Below, in pieces: positions 17,056 to 26,705 of a stretch of DNA of 64,000 nucleotides. A program made the position numbers and the translations under genes. The DNA is taken from NCBI GenBank assembly GCA_022768325.1, contig JALEMI010000002.1:1-64000 (forward strand). Direction: 5' to 3'. The notes beneath the pieces were generated by a model. That model ran no database searches. It saw nothing but the letters and a program-made list of their open reading frames with translations, and was not told the DNA's origin. This stretch comes from Bacteroidales bacterium (GTDB lineage Bacteria; Bacteroidota; Bacteroidia; Bacteroidales; Marinilabiliaceae). Numbering within the stretch: position 1 is the stretch's first letter; each line of letters opens with the position of its first letter.

Positions 17056-18156
17056 TTAGACGTTGAAACGGAAGTGCATGATGTCGCCGTCTTGAACCAC
17101 GTAGTCCTTGCCTTCAATACCGAGTTTTCCGGCCTCTCGGCAAGCGGCCTCGCTCTTGAGTGCGACGAAGTCGTCATACTTAATCACCTCGGCGCGTATG
17201 AAGCCCTTCTCGAAATCTGTGTGGATTACGCCGGCGGCCTGCGGAGCTTTGTCGCCCGCATGGAACGTCCAGGCCCTGACCTCCTTAGGGCCGACGGTGA
17301 AGAAGGTGCGGAGGTTGAGGAGAGCGTATGCGGCGCGGATGAGCTTGGCGACACCGCTCTCTTCGAGACCCAGGTCGTCGAGGAACTCCTTGCGCTCCTC
17401 GTAGGTCTCGAGTTCTGCAATTTCGCTCTCGGTCTGTGCGGCAATGACGAGGACCTCTGCCCCTTCGCCCTTGACCTTTTCGCGGACGGCATCGACGTGG
17501 TGGTTACCCTTGTTGATGCTGCCCTCGTCGACGTTGCAGACGTAAATCACGGGCTTGCGGGTGAGGAGGAAAAGCTCGCGGTCGAGCTTCTGCTCGGGTT
17601 CGCTCAGCTCTACGGAGCGGAGGTTTTGCCCCGCGTTGAGGGCCTCGCGATAGCGGAGGAGCAGATCGAGCAACTTCTTGGCGTCGGCATCCTTGCCCGA
17701 GATGGCCTGCTTCTCGCACTTGGCTATGCGGGCCTCGACGGTTTCCAGGTCCTTGATTTGGAGCTCGGTGTCGATTACCTCCTTGTCGCGTACGGGGTCG
17801 ATAGAGCCGTCGACGTGGGTGATGTTGTCGTCGTCGAAGCAACGGAGCACGTGGATAATGGCGTCGGTCTCGCGGATATTGGCGAGGAACTTATTGCCAA
17901 GACCCTCACCTTTGCTTGCGCCCTTTACGAGGCCCGCAATGTCGACAATCTCGACAGTTGTGGGTACAACTTGCGCAGGGTGCTCTATTTCGTTGAGGAC
18001 CTCAAGTCGGTTGTCGGGTACGGTGATGACGCCGACATTTGGCTCAATGGTACAGAAGGGGAAATTGGCCGACTGGGCCTTGGCGTTGGAGAGGCAATTG
18101 AAAAGGGTGGACTTGCCCACGTTGGGCAGGCCGACAATGCCGCATTGGAGTCCCAT
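17056..18156 (-). CDS. ychF: Redox-regulated ATPase YchF (Obg-like)
   Basis: 366 residues from the ATG at 18156 ([17 protein letters not shown]). P-loop [19 protein letters not shown] switch region, N-V-D-E in place of N-K-x-D, and the C-terminal TGS domain ([13 protein letters not shown]) are all visible. YchF binds ribosomes and prefers ATP. Transcribed with hisS. Confidence 0.96.
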   Translation of the reverse strand: MGLQCGIVGLPNVGKSTLFNCLSNAKAQSANFPFCTIEPNVGVITVPDNRLEVLNEIEHPAQVVPTTVEIVDIAGLVKGASKGEGLGNKFLANIRETDAIIHVLRCFDDDNITHVDGSIDPVRDKEVIDTELQIKDLETVEARIAKCEKQAISGKDADAKKLLDLLLRYREALNAGQNLRSVELSEPEQKLDRELFLLTRKPVIYVCNVDEGSINKGNHHVDAVREKVKGEGAEVLVIAAQTESEIAELETYEERKEFLDDLGLEESGVAKLIRAAYALLNLRTFFTVGPKEVRAWTFHAGDKAPQAAGVIHTDFEKGFIRAEVIKYDDFVALKSEAACREAGKLGIEGKDYVVQDGDIMHFRFNV

Positions 18157-18185
18157 TATTACTCTAAGGTTGAGATGGTTATGTG

Positions 18186-18227
18186 AAAACACGATAAGGA
18201 AGCGCAGACTAAAGCGTCCGCGCCTCC
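18186..18227 (-). terminator. Terminator of the outer-membrane barrel gene
   Basis: On the minus strand GGAGGCGCGGAC and GTCTGCGCTTCC form a 12-bp stem with two G.U pairs around a 6-nt loop, followed by a T-rich run. Confidence 0.65.
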
Positions 18228-18254
18228 CTATTGTGGGTATGTTTTACGAAATTG

Positions 18255-18995
18255 TTAGAACGTGTAGCTGAAGCAGATTGCCCAGATTCGGTCATGCGAG
18301 TTTTTGTTGTAGCAATGCTTGCTTGAGGAGTTCCATACGGGCGTGATACCGGTCTGCCAACGGATGTCGACACCGATACCCGTTGGGGAGTCGTAGCCGA
18401 TACCCGTGACGATATGGAACTGGGTCTTGTTCTGAGCACGAGCGAAATTGTTGATGGTATTGTTCTCGCGGTATGGCATGCCGTCAACGTAAGGAGTGCC
18501 ATTTCCCGTGAGGGCGGGGTCGAGAAGAACGCCCTCGTGGTCGGACGTAGAAATCTTGTAGTCGAACCTCTGGCTGAAGAGCGGACCGGCATGGATGTTG
18601 AGACCCTTGTCGCCGAAGAGGTTAACGGGGAGATAGTACTTGAAAATGACGGGAATCTGAATGTTATCGGAGAGGAGCTGGAGGTGGAACCACTCGTTTT
18701 GGAGGGAGCCTTCGCCGCTCATGGTGTCGTGGGCGGGGGCAGCCTTGATGAGCTTCTTGAGGGAGCGGAAACCTGTACGTGCGTAGAAAACCTCGGGCTG
18801 GATGGCGAAATGCTCACCTATGTTCCATCGGCAGAGAACACCCCATTGTCCCATGCGGGCTTGGAAGTCGTCGGCATCACTGTCGACGGTAGTGAAGTTG
18901 AGACCACCCTTAAAACCCCAGTGGAACTCTGTTTGCGCCACGGACTCGAGCGCAAAAGCGCATACGAGAGAGAGCGCCAGCAACAGTTTTTTCAT
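18255..18995 (-). CDS. PorT-like outer-membrane beta-barrel protein
   Basis: 246 residues from M-K-K-L-L-L-A-L-S-L with a Sec signal ending near A-Q (residue 21). G-F-K-G-G-L-N-F follows, then alternating amphipathic strands and a terminal aromatic (T-F). This is the pattern of the Bacteroidetes outer-membrane beta-barrel (OMP_b-brl_2) family. Function beyond that is unknown. It has its own promoter-like -7 box 127 bp upstream and its own terminator. Confidence 0.82.
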   Translation of the reverse strand: MKKLLLALSLVCAFALESVAQTEFHWGFKGGLNFTTVDSDADDFQARMGQWGVLCRWNIGEHFAIQPEVFYARTGFRSLKKLIKAAPAHDTMSGEGSLQNEWFHLQLLSDNIQIPVIFKYYLPVNLFGDKGLNIHAGPLFSQRFDYKISTSDHEGVLLDPALTGNGTPYVDGMPYRENNTINNFARAQNKTQFHIVTGIGYDSPTGIGVDIRWQTGITPVWNSSSKHCYNKNSHDRIWAICFSYTF

Positions 18996-19647
18996 TATTG
19001 TATTATTCTGTTTTTTGCCTTGTACGCCGTAGCCATGTTTCATTTGTTGGCAAGTGGCGTTTTGTGTGTTGTTTTCGTGTGTTCTTACGCGGACTGAAGG
19101 ATGCCGCGGCGTTACGAAGTGCAAATGTATGGATTTATTTTTGCTTAGCCATTTAGGCTACAAGCCTCGCCCGCATATCTTATGCAAAAAAGCGTGTGGC
19201 GGGTGTCATCGTCGGAGAAAAATCAATGAACGTCGTGAAGCGATTGGCTGAGGAGGGGACGGGCGGAAACGCCGGACACCGTACATGCGCATTTTGAGGT
19301 GATTGATTTTTTCATTTGCTTGACCGAGGGCAGTGGGGTTTTTCATCCACCGTCAAAAGCACTTTATTTTCAGTCGTTTAAGACATCTAAACAGCGATTC
19401 CTCCCCCATTTTCACGGCAATTCTTCCACCATAATAAAATTGCCGTCGCAAGATAGACCTACCAAATATGCTAAAACACCATACGCTGAGGGAGGCGACA
19501 TTGCATACCTTTGTTTCGTCATAAGAGGGAACGCCCTAAAGCAATGACTATACATCCGATAGCTTAAATAGGTTGATTTTTTGTGGTATATTTTTGATGA
19601 TGTGGGTCGGTGTCGTTGATGACATCGATCCATTTTTTATTGATTGG
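18996..19647. other. 650-bp intergenic region between the barrel protein and porX
   Basis: Holds the barrel gene's upstream region, including a -7 box at 19122-19129. The rest shows no family-like protein, tRNA or strong hairpin. A plus-strand TACCTTTG at 19506-19513 matches the -7 consensus but has no clear -33 partner or downstream gene; a small RNA there is possible but unsupported. Confidence 0.4.
19122..19129 (-). promoter_or_regulatory. -7 promoter element for the outer-membrane barrel gene
   Basis: TACATTTG on the minus strand is an exact TAnnTTTG. The -33 box is weak. Confidence 0.45.
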
Positions 19648-21216
19648 CTACTCTTTCTTTGAGAGCGTCACGAGGGGCAGAATCATCTCCTCCATTGAGA
19701 CGCCGCCATGCTGAAGCGAGTCGCTGAACTCGTCGATTATGTCGCCCTTCTTATTGTTGTTGTACACAAAGAAACCGTCTTCTGGCGCAAAGATGTACTC
19801 GTCCGCAATGCTCCTTATGGGGAGACCTGCTCTCTGAATATCCCTACCCTGCAAGGCGAAGACCTCCTTCTCTTTGTATTTTAGCTTTATTCCCGCCTTG
19901 TAGCGAGGATTGCTATTGAGGTTTGGGCCAGCCACCTCGATTGGCTTATGGACGCGAATTGTCCCGTGGTCCGTGGTCAGAATAATCTTGAAACCATTGT
20001 CGCGGAGCAAGAGCAAGACCTTGTGCATGACGCCATTCACGAACCATAGGCGGGTCAGATTGCGATATGCGGAGTCGTCAGGGGCGAGGTCCTTAACCGT
20101 ATGATTGGCTGTGAGCAAGTGGGATAGGGCGTCGGCAAAGTTGAAGACTAAGGCATTGAGGTCGTTGGACTTGTAGCCCGGATGACCTTTGGATCCGGCG
20201 AAACCCTTGATATAATTCTCGGCGCTGGAGTTGGTGAGGACCTTATAATAGGAATTCGTCCTGTTGAGGCGTTGCCTCTTGAAATAATCGGCAAGGAGTT
20301 CGCGCTCGAACTCATTCATATTGTGCGCCTCGGAGGCATCGTCTACCCAATATTGCGGATAGAGCTTCTTGATGTCGGCAGGAAGAAGCCCCGAAAATAT
20401 GGCATTGCGCGAAAAGGCCGTAGAGGTCGGGAGGATGGAGCAATAGGCATCGGTCTTGATGTCGAAGTCCTTCTCCAAGTCGGGGCGGATTATCTCCCAC
20501 TGGTCGAGACGGAAATTGTCTATCACGACGAGGGCCACCTTCTCGCCCTTCATCAGGCAGGGCTTGACTACATCGCTCAGGAGACGGTCGGACGTGTGGG
20601 GCGCATCGGCTCCTCGCTCGGCACCTACCCACGACAGGTAGTTGTTCTTCACGAACTTGCAGAACTGCGCATTGGCCTCGGTCTTAAGGTCGAGAAGCAT
20701 CCCGACACTGTCGTTGGGCAACTTCAGCTCCCATTCCACAATCTTCGCATAGAGGCTCTTCCACTCGTCAAACGTGCGGCACAGCCCCACCTCTTGCGAC
20801 AAACGCCCATAGTCGCGATTGAACGCCTCGACAACCGTCTGCTCAACAATAGACTTTTTGTCGAGCGTCATGATAACTGTCGCACTGAGCTGGGGAATAT
20901 TGCATGGCTTGACAATGAAACCGTCGGCCATGTTGCCAAACGCGCTTTTCACCGTGTCCGTATCCTCATTCTTGGTCACCATGACAATTGGCACGGACGA
21001 CTTCAGGCGCTTCATTGCGGCAAGCGTATCGATACCGCTCATGCCCGGCATATTTTGGTCAAGAAGGACGAGGTCGACAGACTCGTTTGTAAAGGTCTCC
21101 ACGGCATCGTCGCCGTTGGTCTCGGTCACGACGCTATAACCCTCTTTTTCGAGGTAACTAATGTGGGCGCTGAACGCTGAAATCTCATCGTCCACCCAGA
21201 GGATTTTCTTTTTCAC
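19648..21216 (-). CDS. porX: T9SS response regulator PorX with PglZ domain
   Basis: 522 residues from a GTG start. An N-terminal receiver domain (D9-D10, phospho-acceptor D53 in L-L-D-Q-N-M-P-G) is followed by a helical linker and a C-terminal PglZ alkaline-phosphatase-like domain. That domain shows V-V-I-D-N-F-R-L-D, the Thr nucleophile region in L-P-T-S-T-A-F-S-R-N, and T-T-D-H-G-T. PorX controls type IX secretion genes in Porphyromonas. 30 bp after porW; the sensor kinase porY is not in the window. Confidence 0.94.
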   Translation of the reverse strand: MKKKILWVDDEISAFSAHISYLEKEGYSVVTETNGDDAVETFTNESVDLVLLDQNMPGMSGIDTLAAMKRLKSSVPIVMVTKNEDTDTVKSAFGNMADGFIVKPCNIPQLSATVIMTLDKKSIVEQTVVEAFNRDYGRLSQEVGLCRTFDEWKSLYAKIVEWELKLPNDSVGMLLDLKTEANAQFCKFVKNNYLSWVGAERGADAPHTSDRLLSDVVKPCLMKGEKVALVVIDNFRLDQWEIIRPDLEKDFDIKTDAYCSILPTSTAFSRNAIFSGLLPADIKKLYPQYWVDDASEAHNMNEFERELLADYFKRQRLNRTNSYYKVLTNSSAENYIKGFAGSKGHPGYKSNDLNALVFNFADALSHLLTANHTVKDLAPDDSAYRNLTRLWFVNGVMHKVLLLLRDNGFKIILTTDHGTIRVHKPIEVAGPNLNSNPRYKAGIKLKYKEKEVFALQGRDIQRAGLPIRSIADEYIFAPEDGFFVYNNNKKGDIIDEFSDSLQHGGVSMEEMILPLVTLSKKE

Positions 21217-21246
21217 GTGCGCAACAACTTTGTGACATTCAATCTT

Positions 21247-23991
21247 TTACAAACCGTAATTATCCTTCATGAACTGCAAGAACGCCTCGTTTATGCCCTC
21301 GACGGCGCAGAGGCGCATATTCGTCTCGCTAAGCATATATATGCGGGGCAGAGGCGTGTCGGAGAGCCGTTTCCAGAACGACTGCTTACGAATGGCGTAG
21401 AGATAGACCTCGGCATCGCGACGATTCTTGAAGGACGAGATGACAACGGCCTGCCGCCCACCGTGAAGGGTTGGTGTGGCAATGTCGTAGTCAGTCGTTA
21501 TGAAGTTGGAGAAATTGTAGTCGGCAATTGTAAAGAGCGCGTCGTTCTTCTTGCCGTCGTCGATAAGGCAGAGAATCACGTGCGTAGAATCGGGTTCGTA
21601 GACATAATTCACCGTCCTCGGCGCAGCCGCTGAGTCAGCCAAAGCGTCGTAGCTATGGAGAGGCGACGCATAGTCGGTATGGCGCACGGGCGAGAGCCCC
21701 TTGTCCATCATGGCGAGGAGGATGCGGGCAATTGAGTCTTGCGGAGTGCCGGCAAAAGATGTCGTGATGTCCGTCAGGTCGGCACGGAAGCCGTCGGCAT
21801 TGCCCTGCTTGGCTCGCGACATTGCACGGACAAGCATATACTGCGGGCGTTGCTCAGCCTCGGGGTCGGGTGTTTGGAGACCAGCGGAAGCCATGGCCTC
21901 CGCCTCGGCAAACTGACCGGAGAGATAGGTGGCGTACGCCTGACGATATGCGGCCTCGCGGCTGTCGTGGTCTGCCTGACGGCGCGACATGAACGACGGG
22001 TCGGCAAGGCTTTGGGCCAGGAGGCTTTGCGGATATTGACGAGCTATGCGCGCGTCTGTCTGGGCAAGACCTGCCGTATTGCCTTGCTTCTGCTGCGCAA
22101 AATGGAGGAGCGCAAGGGCATCGTACTCGCGCTCGGAGCCGCCAAAGCGTCGGAGGTATGTCTCAAGCTGTTGGGCGCAGAGGTCGTAGTCTTCGATGTC
22201 GTTATAGAGCAACTCCGCACTGCGGAGGAGGGCTTTGGCCGTCTGCGCCTCATTGACCGATTGCGCCTCGGGCGTGAGGGGAAGCCCGGCCATGAGCGAC
22301 TCACGCGTCCAAAGGCGAGTAGCCTGGTCCTGCTTCTCAATCTGCGTACGGACCTCTTCTGCCTGATTGCCGTCGGCTGCGGCATCGTCGCCGCCCATCA
22401 TGGCATCTGTGGACGACTTGTCGGAGCGTCGCCAATTGTCCTCATTGCGACGATTGCCCCATCGGGAGCGGAACGTCGCCTTACCGGCCGTGACGAGCTG
22501 GGCGTTGTAGAAGTACCATGACGACTGACCTGAGCCGCTGCGCATACTCTGCTCCACTTGATAGAAGTCGCTTTGGCTCATGGCGTTGGCCTCTTCGGCC
22601 TCGCGTATCTCGCGTTCAGCCTCAATGCGCCTGTTGTGTTCCTTTGCAATTGCGTCGAGCCGCTCGTTGCGCTCCTCGGAGTTCATGCGCGCGAGGGCGA
22701 GCGTCGAGTCATTGTCGCGAATTATGCGAAGCTCGTCGGCAAGGGGCTTCAACTTGCGGGAGCGGAGGTCGGCCTCCGCCTTGCGGTCGTTGGACGATGC
22801 GAGATATGCCGATGCGCTGTCGAGCGACGTGGAGGACTCAATGTAAAGAGGCTCAGCCTGGTACAAGTCCGCCAAAGCCAGGAAAGAGAGGCCCTTCTGA
22901 TTATCATTGCCAACCGATGCGGCAACGGACTTATTGAACGAGTCGATGGCCTTGTCCTTATGGCCTTTGGAGTTTTCGAGATTGCCAATGGCGTAATAGA
23001 CCTGGTCGAGCTGGTCGGCGTTTTTGGGGTCACGCGCCATGCGCGCGAGGGTTTTCTCTGCCTGTTGCAACTCTTCGGGCGTAGAGGCTACGGTGGCGAG
23101 GTCGAGCTTTGCGGCAAAGGCCATGTCGTAGTTGCCCATCTGGCGCGAGAGCTTCAGGAAGAGTGGCGCGGCCTTCTGACGCTCGCCAATGAGGCGATAC
23201 AATTGCGCCAAGATGTAGGTGTAGCGAGTGCGGCAATGCTTGTCGCGCGTCTCGGCGGCGGCCTTCTCGATATATGGCACGGCCTCGGCCCATAGGCCTT
23301 GGGAGATGTATATGTTGGCGTATGCCGCTTGGAAGTCGGCGTATAGGCGGTCGGGGGCTACGCCATCCATGTCATAGCTCTTAAGAGCGGCCACTGCATT
23401 GTGGTACAGGCCGAGCTGCGTGTAGGCTATGGCCGCCCATATCTTGGCCTCGTAGGTTGGCTCTTCGCCCTCGTGCTTGCGGGCGAGATAGTCGAATGTC
23501 TCTATGGCCTCGCGTTCCTCGTGGATTACGACATTGGCTTTCCCCATGAGGAGGTATGCCTCTGGCACGTATGGGTTGTACTCCTCCTTGGCGCGGAAAC
23601 GCTTCTCCTCTTCGGTCATTGTGCCTTCGCGCTTGGCGGGCTTGACGGTTATGGAGTGAAGTTGGACGAGCTTGTGGGATTTTTTGAGTGCCGTCTCCAT
23701 GTCACTCGCGGCGATGGAGGAGTTTTGGGAGTTTGAGAACTCGTAGACGGGGAGGACGTGGCTATAATCATTGCGCGTTGCGGTGCGAATCTTGTCGATT
23801 CCCGCATCGAAGGCCTCTACACCGTTGAAATATACGTTGTAATGCGACGAAAGACGCTGATAGCCGCGGCTTAGCCACGTGTTGTGCTTTGTTGAACAGG
23901 CCGCCACGATGAGGCAGAGCAACACTGCCGCAACAAGTGTCGCAGGGGCGAAAGCCGGACGCAAGGGTTGTATTGAAAATCGTCTTTGCAC
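21247..23991 (-). CDS. porW: T9SS lipoprotein PorW/SprE (TPR-rich)
   Basis: 914 residues. A GTG start precedes an SP-II signal ending in I-V-A-A-C, followed by the family-typical N-terminus (K-H-N-T-W-L-S-R-G-Y, then N-V-Y-F-N-G). Many TPR units span about 150-400 and 600-780. PorW is an outer-membrane-associated lipoprotein needed for gliding or type IX secretion. porX follows at 30 bp, and a 108-residue unknown gene precedes it by 9 bp. Confidence 0.9.
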   Translation of the reverse strand: MQRRFSIQPLRPAFAPATLVAAVLLCLIVAACSTKHNTWLSRGYQRLSSHYNVYFNGVEAFDAGIDKIRTATRNDYSHVLPVYEFSNSQNSSIAASDMETALKKSHKLVQLHSITVKPAKREGTMTEEEKRFRAKEEYNPYVPEAYLLMGKANVVIHEEREAIETFDYLARKHEGEEPTYEAKIWAAIAYTQLGLYHNAVAALKSYDMDGVAPDRLYADFQAAYANIYISQGLWAEAVPYIEKAAAETRDKHCRTRYTYILAQLYRLIGERQKAAPLFLKLSRQMGNYDMAFAAKLDLATVASTPEELQQAEKTLARMARDPKNADQLDQVYYAIGNLENSKGHKDKAIDSFNKSVAASVGNDNQKGLSFLALADLYQAEPLYIESSTSLDSASAYLASSNDRKAEADLRSRKLKPLADELRIIRDNDSTLALARMNSEERNERLDAIAKEHNRRIEAEREIREAEEANAMSQSDFYQVEQSMRSGSGQSSWYFYNAQLVTAGKATFRSRWGNRRNEDNWRRSDKSSTDAMMGGDDAAADGNQAEEVRTQIEKQDQATRLWTRESLMAGLPLTPEAQSVNEAQTAKALLRSAELLYNDIEDYDLCAQQLETYLRRFGGSEREYDALALLHFAQQKQGNTAGLAQTDARIARQYPQSLLAQSLADPSFMSRRQADHDSREAAYRQAYATYLSGQFAEAEAMASAGLQTPDPEAEQRPQYMLVRAMSRAKQGNADGFRADLTDITTSFAGTPQDSIARILLAMMDKGLSPVRHTDYASPLHSYDALADSAAAPRTVNYVYEPDSTHVILCLIDDGKKNDALFTIADYNFSNFITTDYDIATPTLHGGRQAVVISSFKNRRDAEVYLYAIRKQSFWKRLSDTPLPRIYMLSETNMRLCAVEGINEAFLQFMKDNYGL

Positions 23992-24000
23992 GAGAGATGG

Positions 24001-24327
24001 TCAGAAGTGTGATTGTTTTATGAAAGAACCGCAGAAAGTGTTGAGGTCCGCACCACGCATGACGCACAGGGGACCACGCCCCACCTCCACCCCAAACGCA
24101 GACATCTGCTGAGCGAAATCTTCTCGACTTGTTGCCGAAACGCCACGTACACCGTCGGGGACGCCGCATAACATTACGCCACCTGCGAAAATCATGCCCC
24201 CTATCTCTTGCGGCCCTTCGGGATTGAGGGTCAACGACTTGACACGCCCGTCAGAATCGACCTCAGCAACAGGGAATCGCCCAAACGAGCCGTCAGTATG
24301 CAAACAGAGATGGCAAGATATTATCAT
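24001..24327 (-). CDS. Small conserved-looking protein between DUF4296 and porW
   Basis: 108 residues from the ATG at 24327, overlapping the DUF4296 gene's end by 35 bp and ending 9 bp before porW. The sequence is glycine-rich and predicted beta-rich (E-I-G-G-M-I-F-A-G-G-V-M-L-C-G-V-P). No signal peptide. I do not recognise the family. Its tight position in the T9SS operon suggests a linked role, but nothing more can be said. Confidence 0.6.
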   Translation of the reverse strand: MIISCHLCLHTDGSFGRFPVAEVDSDGRVKSLTLNPEGPQEIGGMIFAGGVMLCGVPDGVRGVSATSREDFAQQMSAFGVEVGRGPLCVMRGADLNTFCGSFIKQSHF

Positions 24328-25189
24328 AGTTTGTTGTGTCAACGATGTCGTAGGGCTTATAGGTGAGCTTGATTTCCCTCATGGCGACCCTCATGTCTTT
24401 CAGCCTCTTATCCTCAAAGAGGACGACCTTGACGCCCACTGCCACGGCATCGGGCTTGAGCTGCGCGCGAAGCTCCGAGATGCGTTGCGTAATGCGCCGG
24501 TTTGTCTCCAAGCGTACGGAGTCGCGAGTCTCTGTCGTATCGGCGTATGAGACGATGAGGCGGGCGAAGGCTGTAGTCTCGGTGTCGAGCGTCTTCGTGA
24601 TGGAGTACCGTTGGCTGAGGTGAAGCCGTCCGCCTTTCAGCGAGTCGAGCTCAATGTTGAAGGCGAAGCTCTCGTAGCGTTTGGAATTTGGGAAAAGGTT
24701 TTTCTTGAGGCTATCGGCCTTCTCGTCGAGAGGGAGGACGACCGACTTGGGCAGAGGGTAAGTTACTGTAATAGAGTCGTTTTGCGCCTCTATGGCTGAG
24801 GCTATGGAGTCGGTGAGGTTGGCAATAGCCTTGACCTTCTCCTCGCGTTGGGAGAGGATGGCAATGGTTCGCTCATAGACTGACGACATCTTATTGGGAT
24901 GGTGCGAATACCAGGCGAGGACGGAGTCGTATTGAGCCTTCGTGAGACCGTAATGGTCTAATACTGTGTGGTATGTGTTCTCGATGGTCTTGTCTTTCGG
25001 CCCTTTTGTGGAGACCTCTTGGAGGATGGCATCGGCCATGTAGAGGTCGGCCATTATGCGAGCCATTTTCTTCTCGTTGGGGACGTTGGGGCGGACAGCC
25101 AAATAAATGGCACATGCGCCACCCGCCACGAGGGCGAGGGCGCACCACATTATGATTTTCTTCCTTACGGAATTCTTGTTTGTTGACAT
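24293..25189 (-). CDS. DUF4296 domain protein, membrane-anchored
   Basis: 298 residues from M-S-T-N-K-N-S at 25189. One N-terminal transmembrane helix (about 11-30) is followed by M-A-R-I-M-A-D-L-Y-M-A-D-A-I-L, then Y-x-x-V-L-x-H-Y-G-L-T-K-A-Q-Y-D-S-V-L-A-W-Y, the DUF4296 signature. Members are usually lipoproteins; here a plain membrane anchor appears instead. The C-terminal half is unassigned. It lies between the sugar-phosphate transferase and the T9SS genes on the same strand. Confidence 0.8.
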   Translation of the reverse strand: MSTNKNSVRKKIIMWCALALVAGGACAIYLAVRPNVPNEKKMARIMADLYMADAILQEVSTKGPKDKTIENTYHTVLDHYGLTKAQYDSVLAWYSHHPNKMSSVYERTIAILSQREEKVKAIANLTDSIASAIEAQNDSITVTYPLPKSVVLPLDEKADSLKKNLFPNSKRYESFAFNIELDSLKGGRLHLSQRYSITKTLDTETTAFARLIVSYADTTETRDSVRLETNRRITQRISELRAQLKPDAVAVGVKVVLFEDKRLKDMRVAMREIKLTYKPYDIVDTTNYDNILPSLFAY

Positions 25190-25220
25190 TGTTGGGTGTT
25201 TGGTGATGACAGGCGAGGCG

Positions 25221-26648
25221 TCACTTGCCGTCGGCACGGAGAATAGTGGCGGCCGTCTTGAACATCAAGAGGAAATCGAGCGTCAGCGACCAGTTGTCGA
25301 TATACTCCATGTCCATCTTCATCCAATCTTCAAAAGAAATCGAGTTTCGGTTTGGAGCTACCTGCCAGATGCAGGTGATTCCGGGCTTCATGGCCAGCCT
25401 TCGCATCTGCCATCGCTCGTATTGGGCGACCTCGGATGGTAGTGGCGGGCGAGGACCTACGATGCTCATGTCGCCCAGGAAGACATTGAGGAACTGGGGG
25501 AACTCGTCGATGCCCGTCTTGCGGAGGATTCGCCCTACGCGCGTGATGCGGGGGTCGTTAGTCATCTTGAAGACGGGGCCCGACATCTCGTTCTGGCTCA
25601 TGAGGTCTTTCTTAAGCTGCTCGGCGTTGACCACCATGGTGCGGAACTTGAAGACCTCGAACACGCGGCCACGAAGTCCCGACCTCTTTTGCATGAAGAA
25701 TATGGGGCCTTTGCTGTCGATTTTGATGAGCAGCGCGATAATAAGGAAGAAAGGCAGCCCCACGAGAATCACACCAAGCGAAATGAGGATGTCGATGAAT
25801 CGTTTGAACAGCAGACCGACGTAGTTCGACGGCATATTAGATATGGTCAGAACGGCATTCGTGTCGAAGTAGCGGACGTATGCGGAGCTGGACATACGGT
25901 TCAAGAACGTAGAGTATAGACGGAACGTGATGCCGTAATCCTGACACACTTCGAGAAGGTGGACAATGTCCGCCGAATTGACATCGTCACGCGCATAGAT
26001 TACCTCGTCAATCTTTTGCGAAAGAATTGCCCCAATGTCCGCAGTGTTAATCGGATAGGTCGGGAGCTTACCGTCGAGCTTGTTCATTATGTAGTCGTCG
26101 CCAATAACGCCGACAACCTTATAGCCCCACTCATAGTGGCGATTGATGAGAGCCAAAAGCCGCTCACCGCTACGGTCGCAAACGAAGAGGACGCTCCTCA
26201 TGTTGCGCCCTTTGCGCCGCATATTTCGCAACACGTGGTAGAAGACAATCTTCGACCCGAACGACAACACTATGGAAAGTCCCCAAAACAGGGCCAACAC
26301 CATACGCCCGTAGTTCGGAAGCCCAAAGACGACCATGCACAATAGCAAACAAGCCACGCCAATGATGTTCTCAAGGACGTGAAGAATCAATATGTAGCTA
26401 TACGGACGGCTTCGGTACACCTCATTGAGCTTAAGCGACATCTCCGCCGTGCTCCAAATAATGGCAATGAGCAAGAATGTCAGCAGCATATCGCGGCTGA
26501 ACAACAAGGCTAATGCGGACGGATATGCGTTCCTGTAATAGACGTATACTGCCACAAAATATGACACACACGCAATGAGCACCACCGCCGCCGAGATAAG
26601 CGACTTGACGAAACGCCCTCTAACACTTAGTTTTTCTGCTGTCTCCAT
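25221..26648 (-). CDS. Exopolysaccharide polyprenyl glycosylphosphotransferase
   Basis: 475 residues from the ATG at 26648; an in-frame GTG lies 8 codons upstream. About four N-terminal transmembrane helices, a Rossmann-like CoA-binding-3 domain around 140-250, a fifth helix, and a C-terminal bacterial sugar transferase domain (K-R-F-I-D-I, K-x-x-G-P-I-F-F-M-Q-K-R-S-G, F-K-F-R-T-M, D-E-F-P-Q). It loads the first sugar phosphate onto undecaprenyl phosphate to begin a surface polysaccharide. It fits functionally with manC upstream and the Wzz/Wza genes at 61-64 kb. Confidence 0.92.
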   Translation of the reverse strand: METAEKLSVRGRFVKSLISAAVVLIACVSYFVAVYVYYRNAYPSALALLFSRDMLLTFLLIAIIWSTAEMSLKLNEVYRSRPYSYILILHVLENIIGVACLLLCMVVFGLPNYGRMVLALFWGLSIVLSFGSKIVFYHVLRNMRRKGRNMRSVLFVCDRSGERLLALINRHYEWGYKVVGVIGDDYIMNKLDGKLPTYPINTADIGAILSQKIDEVIYARDDVNSADIVHLLEVCQDYGITFRLYSTFLNRMSSSAYVRYFDTNAVLTISNMPSNYVGLLFKRFIDILISLGVILVGLPFFLIIALLIKIDSKGPIFFMQKRSGLRGRVFEVFKFRTMVVNAEQLKKDLMSQNEMSGPVFKMTNDPRITRVGRILRKTGIDEFPQFLNVFLGDMSIVGPRPPLPSEVAQYERWQMRRLAMKPGITCIWQVAPNRNSISFEDWMKMDMEYIDNWSLTLDFLLMFKTAATILRADGK

Positions 26649-26705
26649 AAAAATGCTCCTCTGCTTTGCCACCAGAATTAGCGGTCAAATCCAAGGATTA
26701 CAAAT

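Noticed and set aside
19299..19547. 82-codon frame in the porin-porX gap
   Set aside because: Composition is non-coding-like, with no signal, domain or good ribosome-binding site.
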